Source: Microbacterium hydrothermale (lineage in GTDB: Bacteria; Actinomycetota; Actinomycetes; Actinomycetales; Microbacteriaceae). Taken from it: a stretch of 64,000 nucleotides of DNA. Shown here piece after piece: positions 35,281 to 42,934 of the stretch (position 1 is its first letter; each line of letters begins with the position of its first letter). The notes below the pieces were generated by a model. It saw only the letters and a list, made by a program, of their open reading frames with translations. It searched no databases and was not told where the DNA came from. Both the position numbers and the translations under genes were made by a program. Location of the stretch: contig NZ_STGM01000002.1 in NCBI RefSeq assembly GCF_004854025.1, positions 248,001-312,000 of the forward strand. Reading direction: 5' to 3'.

Positions 35281-36563
35281 GCCGCCTCCGCGGCGCAGCA
35301 CTGCGTCTGTTCGCCACCGTGGTGGTCGCCGGCGCGACGATATCGGCTGCCACTCCGACGGCGGCGCACGCGGCCGGCACCGACTGGGACTGGTGGCTCG
35401 ACACCTACGGCGTGCAGGCTGCTCACGACGCGGGCCTGACCGGCGCCGGAGTGAAGATCGCCGTCATCGATGAGTCGATCAATCCGAACCTGCCGGTCTT
35501 CCAGGGACGCAATCTGACGGTGTCGGACACCGTCATCTGCCCCGACCGCACGCCCGCAGCCACCGACGTCGCAGACGCGGGCGCCATCCACGGCTCCACC
35601 GTCACAGCCATGATCATCGGCAACGGCACCGGCGCAGGAGGACTTCGAGGCATCGCCCCCGAGGCGGATGTCACCTTCTACGGCTACGGCACAGGATCGG
35701 ACGATTGCCGTCCCGACACCGATCTGGAGATCACCGACTTCGGATACGCCGTGAAGACGGCCGTCGACGACGGGGCCGACATCATCACGACCTCCATCAC
35801 GATGGGCGCGCGCTCAGCGGATGGCCCGGCCGTGGCCTACGCCCTCTCACGCGGCGTCGCGATCATCGCCGGCACGCCGAACCCCGACATGCTCGCCGTC
35901 TACGACAAGGACCTCGGAGCGATGAACGGCATCGTCGCCGCATCCGCGATCGGACGCGAGGGCGACTTGCAGACCTCTCAGAACGGAGAGGTTCTCGCTC
36001 TCCCTCAGACCACCGTCGTCGCGGCGGGGAAGAACCTGCCATCCGTCGGTCGTGTGGATGATTGGGATGCCTCGGCGCCGAGCAGCGGGTCATCTTTCGC
36101 GGCGCCCGTCGTCGCCGGGATGCTCGCCCTCGCAGCCCAAAAGACGCCCGCAGCGAGCGGCACTCAACTCGTGCAGGCCCTCGTCCGCACGACGAACGGG
36201 CAGGTGCATGACCTCACCCGCACCGACGACGGCTTCGGTTACGGCGCGGCATGGCTACCGACACTCCTGAGCGTGGACCCTACGACTCTTCCCGATGAGA
36301 CGCCTCTCACCGACAAGGCGGCCGGCATCCCGACACCCGACCAGATTTCCGAAGCGGTCAGCGCGGGCGGTTACGTACCCATCGAGAAGCAAGACAGTTT
36401 CACGCAGTACGGCGACGACGAAGAAGCCTCCACCCCAGGCATCGGCCCCTTGATCGTGTGGATCATCGCCGGAGTGGCCGGCCTGCTCGTCTTGGCGATC
36501 GTGGTCGTCGTCGCCATCGTCGTCTCACAGCGCCGCAAAGCTGGAAAGGAGTTCACATCGTGA
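35277..36563 (+). CDS. Mycosin-like subtilisin protease of the ESX locus (first copy)
   Basis: 428 aa. A signal peptide (about 1-32, ending AHA-A) is followed by an S8 catalytic domain and a C-terminal membrane anchor (about 392-414) with a basic tail. The triad residues are D65 in AVIDES, H105 in IHGSTV and S273 in GSSFAAP, with N202 as the candidate oxyanion residue. The Asp motif (DES in place of DSG/DTG) and GSS in place of GTS are unusual. C88 and C144 may form a disulfide. It is coupled to the genes on both sides by GTGA overlaps. A second, more canonical mycosin lies at 41550, so this one may process a dedicated substrate. Confidence 0.85.
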   Translation: MSRLRGAALRLFATVVVAGATISAATPTAAHAAGTDWDWWLDTYGVQAAHDAGLTGAGVKIAVIDESINPNLPVFQGRNLTVSDTVICPDRTPAATDVADAGAIHGSTVTAMIIGNGTGAGGLRGIAPEADVTFYGYGTGSDDCRPDTDLEITDFGYAVKTAVDDGADIITTSITMGARSADGPAVAYALSRGVAIIAGTPNPDMLAVYDKDLGAMNGIVAASAIGREGDLQTSQNGEVLALPQTTVVAAGKNLPSVGRVDDWDASAPSSGSSFAAPVVAGMLALAAQKTPAASGTQLVQALVRTTNGQVHDLTRTDDGFGYGAAWLPTLLSVDPTTLPDETPLTDKAAGIPTPDQISEAVSAGGYVPIEKQDSFTQYGDDEEASTPGIGPLIVWIIAGVAGLLVLAIVVVVAIVVSQRRKAGKEFTS

Positions 36564-38080
36564 CCGGAGTGTGGGAACAGCGTCTGATCAATCTCGCCGA
36601 GGGAGGCGTCCCGTGGGACATGCCGTATCGGAGCGACTTCCTCAACGGTCTGAACGCACTGAAACAGGTGCTCGATCAGGTCAAGGACGATCCCGGGCTG
36701 GCTGGGAAGTCGGGCGACGCGGCGAAGCGAGCCTTCGCGTACACGGCCGGCGAGGTGCAGAAGCAGATCAACTACCTGGGCGTGCACATGCCGATCCCCA
36801 TCAGCCAGGCCAACGAGGTGAGGACCGAAGCGCGCGACGCTGCCGCCACCCTGCCACCGGGCCAGATGAGCCCCGGACAAGACGCCGCTGTGCGAGGAGC
36901 GGCGGTCGGTGCCACGTTGATGCTCGGTCCGGTGGCATTTCTGGCGGGTGAAGGTGCCAGCCGGGCGATCAACACCTACATGGCGGAGCAGCGTGAAGCC
37001 GAAGCGAAGCGCCACGTAGAGACCTACTCCGGACGTCTGGACGCTTTGAACATCGACCAGCCGCCGTCGTTCGACGGACGTGTCTCAGACGAGGACGAGA
37101 CTCCTCCCGAGAATCCCGAACAGCAGACGGGTGGACCGGGTGGTGCCCGTGGTCGCAGCTTCGAGCAGTACCCCGACTGGGACATCGCACCCGGTGGGTC
37201 CGGCCCGACCACGGGCGGAGGAGATCCTTCCGCCCCGCCACCCGAGGCAGGAGCCGTCCCTCCCGGGCCCGGCGAGCACGGTCCCTTCCCCGGTGGCGTG
37301 CCCGGACTGCCTCCGGGCTCGCCCGCGCCCATCGACATCGGCAACATCCCTCCCGAGCCCACTCCCGACGGTCCGATCAGCGGCAGCCCCACCCTTCCCG
37401 GTGGCATTCCGATGGTTCCCGGCGGCGGGGGCGGCGGACTCGTCGGGACGCCCGGCAGCCCCGGAGCCGGTCTCGGCTCGGGTCTTGGAGCCGGTCTCAT
37501 CGCCGGCGGCGGCGGCGCGATCGCTCTCGGTCGCGTCGGCGGCGGCGCGGGCGCGCCGGGAGTACCCGGTGGCCGTCTCTTCGGCGGCCCCGCGGGCGGT
37601 TCGGTCGGCGCGGGTGGCGCGGGCGGGGCGCGGTCCGGCGGTCTGCTCGGACGCCCGGGCGCCGGCGCCGGTCTCGGAACCCGCGGTGTCGGGGGTCTCG
37701 GCGCGGCGGGCACGGGTTCGGCGAACTCGACAGCGCGCGGCGCGGGTGCACGAGCCGGCGGCCTCGGTGCCGCAGGCACGCGCGCCGGTGGCGTCGGCGG
37801 GGCCGGCGGCTCGACCACGGGAGCGTCGGGTGGGCGTGCGGGTGCGGCGAGCGGTCGGACCGGCGCGGGTAGCGCCGGCGGTTCCGGAGCGGCCGGAACC
37901 GGCCGCACCGCGGGCGCCGGCTCGCGCGGCGTGGGCGGCATGGGTGGCCCCGGCTCACGCTCCGAGCGCAAGAAGGACGAAGCACGCGGTCTCGCGGGTC
38001 CGATCGCGCCGCGCATGGAAGACGACGAGCAGATCGGTCCCCGGTCCGAGAACGCCCAGGCCGGCGGCCGCGACGAGTGA
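36560..38080 (+). CDS. Large Gly/Ala/Pro-rich protein, presumed ESX substrate
   Basis: 506 aa, no recognised family. The N-terminal ~190 residues are helical with a hydrophobic segment (about 113-135, including TLMLGPVAFLAGEG). From about 195 the chain is Pro/Gly-rich, and from about 290 to 470 nearly all Gly, Ala, Arg and Ser, followed by a charged tail (SERKKDEARG to the end). YTAGE (about 55-59) and YPDWD fit the YxxxD/E export signal. Structured helical head plus Gly-rich tail recalls mycobacterial PPE/EspB-type substrates, but I see no PPE motif. It starts GTGA-coupled to mycosin 1 and is followed by Esx pair 2, supporting co-secretion. Confidence 0.7.
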   Translation: MTGVWEQRLINLAEGGVPWDMPYRSDFLNGLNALKQVLDQVKDDPGLAGKSGDAAKRAFAYTAGEVQKQINYLGVHMPIPISQANEVRTEARDAAATLPPGQMSPGQDAAVRGAAVGATLMLGPVAFLAGEGASRAINTYMAEQREAEAKRHVETYSGRLDALNIDQPPSFDGRVSDEDETPPENPEQQTGGPGGARGRSFEQYPDWDIAPGGSGPTTGGGDPSAPPPEAGAVPPGPGEHGPFPGGVPGLPPGSPAPIDIGNIPPEPTPDGPISGSPTLPGGIPMVPGGGGGGLVGTPGSPGAGLGSGLGAGLIAGGGGAIALGRVGGGAGAPGVPGGRLFGGPAGGSVGAGGAGGARSGGLLGRPGAGAGLGTRGVGGLGAAGTGSANSTARGAGARAGGLGAAGTRAGGVGGAGGSTTGASGGRAGAASGRTGAGSAGGSGAAGTGRTAGAGSRGVGGMGGPGSRSERKKDEARGLAGPIAPRMEDDEQIGPRSENAQAGGRDE

Positions 38081-38122
38081 CCCCTCGTCGCGCGTTGATC
38101 CTCACCGACAAGAAAGAAGACG

Positions 38123-38440
38123 ATGTCTGATCGCATCTCCGCCCAAGAGGGCGCGCTCGTCCGGGGCGCCGAAGTGGTGATGGGCGCGCACGCCGACATC
38201 AGCGACAGCGCCCGCCGCGTCCTCGCCGAGCTCGACGAGCTCGCCGCCAACTGGTCCGGCGACGCGGCGAGCTCGTACAACGCGCTCGTCAATGAGTGGA
38301 CGGCCGGAGCCACGCGCCTGAATGACGTGCTCGTCACCCTCAGCGCGGCCCTGCGGGCGACCGCGAGCGACCAGGAAGCGGTCGAGGAGCAGCACCGCAC
38401 CACCATCCAGGGCCTCGGCTCGCTGCTCGGAGGAGAGTGA
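38123..38440 (+). CDS. WXG100 family protein (pair 2, upstream member)
   Basis: 105 aa with the WSG turn at W44-S45-G46. It is paralogous to the protein at 33930 along its whole length, with the same AQEGAL start and LGSLLG end. There is no export signal of its own, so it should leave the cell with its partner. ATG at 38123 has AGAAAGAAG upstream. It lies 42 bp after the Gly-rich protein and one base before the next start, forming a bicistron with the gene at 38442. Confidence 0.92.
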   Translation: MSDRISAQEGALVRGAEVVMGAHADISDSARRVLAELDELAANWSGDAASSYNALVNEWTAGATRLNDVLVTLSAALRATASDQEAVEEQHRTTIQGLGSLLGGE

Positions 38441-38441
38441 G

Positions 38442-38729
38442 ATGGGCGATCTCCGCGTCACCCCCGAAGCCCTGCACGCCGCCGCCGCACGGCTGCGTTC
38501 CGAGAGCGCCCGCATCGACGCCGCCCTCGGCGGACTGGATGCCGAGGTCGCGCGCCTGCGCGGGAGTTGGGAGGGCACCGCGCAGGTGGCCTACAACAAC
38601 GCTCAGCAGCAGTGGAGCGCGACCCTGGAGCAGATGCGCGACGCGCTCTCGCGCATCTCGAACGCGGCCGACTCGATCGCCGACGACTATGTCTCGGCCG
38701 ACCGGGCCTCGGCCGCGCGCTTCCAGTGA
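38442..38729 (+). CDS. WXG100 family protein with YxxxD export signal (pair 2, downstream member)
   Basis: 95 aa with the WEG turn (W43-E44-G45) and YVSAD (Y83 to D87) as the C-terminal type VII signal. Length, motif position and signal position are identical to the protein at 34270, so the two Esx pairs arose by duplication. GGAGAG upstream overlaps the end of the preceding gene. Last gene of the rightward esx operon. Confidence 0.93.
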   Translation: MGDLRVTPEALHAAAARLRSESARIDAALGGLDAEVARLRGSWEGTAQVAYNNAQQQWSATLEQMRDALSRISNAADSIADDYVSADRASAARFQ

Positions 38730-38780
38730 TCAGCTCGACGCTGAGCGGCCGACGCCGATCACGCAGCGCTGAGTACCGGG

Positions 38781-38803
38781 CGCCGAGCGATCACCGCTCG
38801 GCG
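38781..38803 (+). terminator. Hairpin after the esx operon
   Basis: CGCCGAGCG (38781-38789) pairs perfectly with CGCTCGGCG (38795-38803) around a 5-nt loop. There is no U-tract, so termination is only probable. Confidence 0.5.
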
Positions 38804-38830
38804 CTCGACCGCCGCCGCGACCCGCGGCGA

Positions 38831-38836
38831 TAGGAT
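38831..38836 (+). promoter_or_regulatory. -10 box of the eccD/eccB/mycP operon
   Basis: TAGGAT lies 55 bp before the eccD start and just after the hairpin, so this unit can be expressed apart from the esx genes. No clear -35. Confidence 0.45.
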
Positions 38837-38885
38837 TTCGAGGTCTGACCGCAGGGGGCTTCGGTCCGGAAAGAGGGGGCCGCGG

Positions 38886-40220
38886 ATGGCTGACGTCATG
38901 AACGCGACACGAGCGCTGCTGCGACTCTCGGTGCAGAGCGAAGGGCGGCGGCTCGACATCGCCATCCCCGCCCAGGTGCCCGTCATCGAGTTCCTGCCCG
39001 GGTTCGCCCGGTCGCTCGGCGTACTCGATGCCTCGATGACCTCCGCGGGGTACGCCCTGCAGCGCGCCGACGGATCCACCGTCGATCCCTCTCTCGGTGC
39101 CTCGGCCCAGGGCATCGTCGACGGCGAGGTGCTCACCCTGGTGCGCGGAGGACTCGTGGCCCAGCCGCGCGTGTACGACGACATCGTCGAGGCGGTCATC
39201 GACGCCACCGCGCAGCAGAACCGCCCGTGGACCACGCGCGACAACGCCCGCACCGCACTGGCGGTGAGCCTGGCCCTCCTCGGCGTCTGCGCGGTCCTGC
39301 TGCTCGCGGCGGGACGCGCTCTGCCGTTCGGTGCGCTCGTGGCCGGCGGCGGCGCGGTCGTGCTGCTCGTCGTCTCGGCCGTGGTCGCCCGGCTCGGTCA
39401 GCGCGAGGCGGGCCAGGGGCTGGGTATGGCGGCATCCGTCTTCGCCGCCGTCGCGGGGTTCCTCGCGATCCCCGCCTCGTTCGATCTGTGGGGCTGGCCG
39501 CTGGCGGCCGCCGGAGGCGGGGCGTTCGTGGTCGCCGGCGTCGCGTTGGCGCTCACGCGAGACCGCGCCGAACTGCAGCTCACCCCGCTCGTCGCCGGCG
39601 GCGCGCTCGGCGTCACCGGCACCCTCGCCGCCTTCTTCCCGCCCGCAACGGTGTGGACGCTCATGGTCGGCGTGATCGCGACGCTCGCGGGAGCCCTGCC
39701 GTGGCTCGCGATGAGCACGACCCGCCTGCGCGTGGTCTCGCCGCAGAACGACGTGGAGATCTTCGCCGATCCGCAACCGATCGACGCCGACGACATCGCC
39801 GCCCGCGTCGAGCAGGGCAAGCGCATCCTCATCGCCCTGCGCCTCGCCCTCGCGGCGGCGATCCTCGTCGCCACTCCGCTCGTCGCGGCGCAGAACGCCA
39901 CGGGTGCGCTCGTGTGCGCCCTCGCCTTCGCCGGCATGATGTTCCCCTCGCGGCAGACGTACGCGCGCTCGGGCGTGCTGACGGTCATGGCCACCGGCAT
40001 CCTGGGTCTCGTCGTCGCGGGCGTCGTGGCCTCACTCGCGCAGCCGGGGCTGCGGGTCGGCATCCTCGTCGTGCTGCTCATCGCGACCGTCAGCGTCGTG
40101 ACCATCACCCTGCTCGCGCCGAAGACGCGGCTGCGCCTCATCCGCGTCGCCGACACCGCCGAGCTGCTCGTGCTCGCCGCGCTGCTGCCGCTCGCGGTGA
40201 TCTCGTCCGGGCTGGCCTGA
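38886..40220 (+). CDS. eccD: EccD type VII secretion membrane protein (second copy)
   Basis: 444 aa. An N-terminal ubiquitin-like domain of about 90 residues (LDIAIPAQVPVIEFLPGF, LQRADGSTVDPS) is followed by about eleven membrane helices. The position directly before eccB and mycP is canonical for the ESX core operon. A soluble segment after helix 6 (VSPQNDVEIFADPQPIDADD) matches the loop in EccD. ATG at 38886 has AGAGGGGG upstream. eccB starts four bases after its stop. This copy is more likely the channel component; the copy at 32272 is more divergent. Confidence 0.9.
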   Translation: MADVMNATRALLRLSVQSEGRRLDIAIPAQVPVIEFLPGFARSLGVLDASMTSAGYALQRADGSTVDPSLGASAQGIVDGEVLTLVRGGLVAQPRVYDDIVEAVIDATAQQNRPWTTRDNARTALAVSLALLGVCAVLLLAAGRALPFGALVAGGGAVVLLVVSAVVARLGQREAGQGLGMAASVFAAVAGFLAIPASFDLWGWPLAAAGGGAFVVAGVALALTRDRAELQLTPLVAGGALGVTGTLAAFFPPATVWTLMVGVIATLAGALPWLAMSTTRLRVVSPQNDVEIFADPQPIDADDIAARVEQGKRILIALRLALAAAILVATPLVAAQNATGALVCALAFAGMMFPSRQTYARSGVLTVMATGILGLVVAGVVASLAQPGLRVGILVVLLIATVSVVTITLLAPKTRLRLIRVADTAELLVLAALLPLAVISSGLA

Positions 40221-40224
40221 CGCG

Positions 40225-41553
40225 ATGGCCACCAAGGGCGATCTGATCGAGGCGCAGAACTTCTCGCGCCGCCGCCTGCTCACCGCCTTCGTCAGCGGGG
40301 CCCCGGGCGGGAAAGAGCTGCAGCCGACCGCCCCCCTGCGCGCCGTGATCGCCGCCATCGCGCTCACGGTCATCGTGGTGCTCGTGGGCGTCTTCTACGG
40401 CCTCATCCGTCCCGGACTGCCCACCGGGTGGGAGAACGGCAAGCTCGTCCTCGTCTCCGACACCGGCGCCCGTTTCGTGACCGTCGACGGCACCCTGCAC
40501 CCCGTCATCAACACCGCGAGCGCGCGTCTGCTGCTCCCGGCGAACGAGTACGGCGTGATCTCGACCGACCAGGCCACTCTCGCGGGCACCCCGGTCGGCG
40601 ACACCCTCGGCATCACCGGCGCCCCCGACGAGCTCCCGCCCGTCTCGGGCCTGATCAACACGGGATGGAGTGCGTGCGTGTCCGACGACGCGTCGCTCGA
40701 CGTGCGCATCTCGACGGCGACCGGTCCCACCCCGGCACCGGATCGGGCCGTGGTCGTCTCGGTCGACGGCATCCTGCACGTGATCCAGGGCCAGCGGAGC
40801 TTCGCCGTCTCGAGCGAGGACCCCGACGCCGTGCTGCGCGCCGCGGGGATCTCAGCGCTCGACCCCGTCACCGTTCCGGCCGCGTGGCTCGACCTCTTCA
40901 CCGCCGGCACGGCGTTGACGCCGATCACGCTGAAGAACTACGGCGAGAGCGTCTCGGGAACGTCGCTGCGCGTGGGTCAGGTCGTGCGTCAGGCGGGTGC
41001 GCCCGACGACGAGCGCTTCCTCGTGCAGACCGGCGGGGTGCTCGAGACGCTGTCTCCGCTCGCCTGGCAGCTGTACCAGCTCGGCAGCGGAAGCGCCCTC
41101 AAGGGCGAGGTCACCGAGGTGACCGGAAGCGAGATCCGCGGCCTGGCGACGGCCTCGAAGGGCATCGGCGACCAGTGGCCGTCGACGGGATTCGAGACGA
41201 TTCCGACGGGGCAGCGCCCGTGCGCGGTGCTCGAGGGCGCCGAAGGACAGGCGGTCACCACGCTGGCCACCCAGCCGACCTCGACGACCGTGTCTCCGGG
41301 CGTTCGCGTCGATCCCAGCCACGGTGCGCTGGTGCGCGCCGGCGGGCGCGGCGACCAGAACACGAGCGTGCTCACGCTGGTGGATGCCACGGGCACGGCC
41401 TACCCGCTCCCCAGCGCCGACGACGAGACGATCGCCCGCCTCGGGTACACCTCCGACGACATCGGCTCCATCGCCGACGGCTGGACGGCCCTGCTGGCCA
41501 CCGGCCCCTCGCTCAGCGAGAGCGCGGCGCAGCGCACGCCGGAGGCGAAGTGA
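40225..41553 (+). CDS. eccB: EccB type VII secretion core protein
   Basis: 442 aa. A short cytoplasmic N-terminus typical of EccB (ATKGDLIEAQNFSRRRL) precedes one membrane helix (about 39-62). The rest is a large extracytoplasmic domain with the EccB repeats; C152 and C333 are candidates for a disulfide. EccB anchors and stabilises the ESX membrane complex on the outer face. Its stop overlaps the start of the second mycosin as GTGA, so the two are made in step. No eccE is found in this window. Confidence 0.93.
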   Translation: MATKGDLIEAQNFSRRRLLTAFVSGAPGGKELQPTAPLRAVIAAIALTVIVVLVGVFYGLIRPGLPTGWENGKLVLVSDTGARFVTVDGTLHPVINTASARLLLPANEYGVISTDQATLAGTPVGDTLGITGAPDELPPVSGLINTGWSACVSDDASLDVRISTATGPTPAPDRAVVVSVDGILHVIQGQRSFAVSSEDPDAVLRAAGISALDPVTVPAAWLDLFTAGTALTPITLKNYGESVSGTSLRVGQVVRQAGAPDDERFLVQTGGVLETLSPLAWQLYQLGSGSALKGEVTEVTGSEIRGLATASKGIGDQWPSTGFETIPTGQRPCAVLEGAEGQAVTTLATQPTSTTVSPGVRVDPSHGALVRAGGRGDQNTSVLTLVDATGTAYPLPSADDETIARLGYTSDDIGSIADGWTALLATGPSLSESAAQRTPEAK

Positions 41554-42881
41554 ACCACCGCGGCGTCGCGAGACGTCTCGGAGCGCTCGCGATCGCGGTC
41601 GGCCTCGTGAGCGCGGGCGTCCCGGCTGCCGCGCAGGCCGCGCCGCTCCCGGGGTTCCCCGTTCTCTCGGCCGCCGAGGACGGTTGCCTCGCCTCGACGC
41701 GGGTCTCCGACACTCCGCCCGCCCTGGGTGAACTGCAGAGCGCGGCCGCGTGGGAGATCACGAAGGGCGCCGGGGTGGTGGTCGCCGTGGTCGACTCCGG
41801 CGTGGCTCCGAACCCGCACCTCGACGCCTCCGTGCTCCCCGGGATCAACCTCGTGCCCGACGGCACGGACTCGACCGCGCGCACCGACGTCTACGGGCAC
41901 GGCACGGTGATCGCCGGTCAGATCGCGGCGCAGATCATCCCGAAGTCGGGGGTGCAGGGTCTCGCCCCGGATGCCAAGATCCTCCCCATCCGCGTCTTCG
42001 CGGGCACCTCGGAGCAGCTGAGGGAAGCGGGCTTCGGTCCGAACACCGAGCGGATGGCGAACGGCATCCGGATCGCCGCGGATCTCGGGGCGCAGGTCAT
42101 CAACGTCTCGATGAGCACCTCGGCCGAGGACGGGGGACTCGCCTCCGCCGTCGCCTACGCGCGCGAGAAGGGCAGCCTGGTCGTGGCGAGCGCGGGCAAC
42201 CGCGACTCCGAGGCGGCCGTCGAGGAGGACGACAAGGACGGCGTGCGCTACCCGGCCGGCTTCCGCGGCGCCCTCGGCGTCGCCGCCACGAACCCGTCGG
42301 GAACCGTCACGAGCGCGAGCATCCGCGGGTCGCACGTGAAGCTGTCGGCCCCCGGCCAGGCGATCGCGTCGTCGTGGCCGCAGGGCGGGGATTGCGTGGT
42401 GTCCAGCGACAAGCCGGCGACCAGCTACGCCGCCGCGTACGTCTCGGCGGCCGCCGCCCTCGTGGCCGCAGCTCACCCCGACGAGACGCCCGACCAGTGG
42501 GCTTACCGCCTCGAGGCGACGGCCGTGCGGGCCCAGCCCGACGCGCGGTCGAACACCTCGGGATGGGGCGTGGTGCAGCCCTACGACGCCATCGTGCTCG
42601 TGCCGGGCTCCGGTCTGCGCGGCCCCTCGAACCCGTTCCCCGGAGCGTCCGCCTCGCCGCAGCCGTCGACGACGCCGACCCCGGTCAGTGTCGCGGTAGG
42701 CCCGGGTCCGGATGCCGGGGCGATCACCCTCGCGACGGGCATCGGCGCGGGGGCCCTGGTGCTTCTCGGCGCGATCGGAGCCATGGCGGTCTACGTCAGC
42801 CGACGCCGTGACGACGCGGTGCCGCGCCGACCGGCGCCCACCGGGCGCGGACTCTACGGCGACGACACGGCCACGGACTGA
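41550..42881 (+). CDS. mycP: Mycosin MycP, S8 protease of the ESX core operon (second copy)
   Basis: 443 aa. A signal peptide (about 1-31), the S8 domain with a canonical triad (D82 in VVDSG, H117 in GHGTV, N217 in SAGN, S292 in ATSYAAA), a Pro/Ser-rich linker and a C-terminal membrane helix (about 403-425) followed by a basic cytoplasmic tail. C46 and C282 are candidate disulfide partners. Mycosins cap and stabilise the ESX complex and cleave selected substrates. GTGA overlap with eccB fixes the start. It differs strongly from the mycosin at 35277. Confidence 0.93.
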   Translation: MNHRGVARRLGALAIAVGLVSAGVPAAAQAAPLPGFPVLSAAEDGCLASTRVSDTPPALGELQSAAAWEITKGAGVVVAVVDSGVAPNPHLDASVLPGINLVPDGTDSTARTDVYGHGTVIAGQIAAQIIPKSGVQGLAPDAKILPIRVFAGTSEQLREAGFGPNTERMANGIRIAADLGAQVINVSMSTSAEDGGLASAVAYAREKGSLVVASAGNRDSEAAVEEDDKDGVRYPAGFRGALGVAATNPSGTVTSASIRGSHVKLSAPGQAIASSWPQGGDCVVSSDKPATSYAAAYVSAAAALVAAAHPDETPDQWAYRLEATAVRAQPDARSNTSGWGVVQPYDAIVLVPGSGLRGPSNPFPGASASPQPSTTPTPVSVAVGPGPDAGAITLATGIGAGALVLLGAIGAMAVYVSRRRDDAVPRRPAPTGRGLYGDDTATD

Positions 42882-42907
42882 CGACCCGCGTCAGCCCGTG
42901 CCCGCAC

Positions 42908-42923
42908 GGCTCTTAAGGGAGCC
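42908..42923. terminator. Small hairpin between convergent mycP and FHA genes
   Basis: GGCTC / GAGCC with a TTAAGG loop lies in the 53-bp convergent gap. It is short and lacks a U-tract. Confidence 0.3.
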
Positions 42924-42934
42924 GCCGCGTGCGC

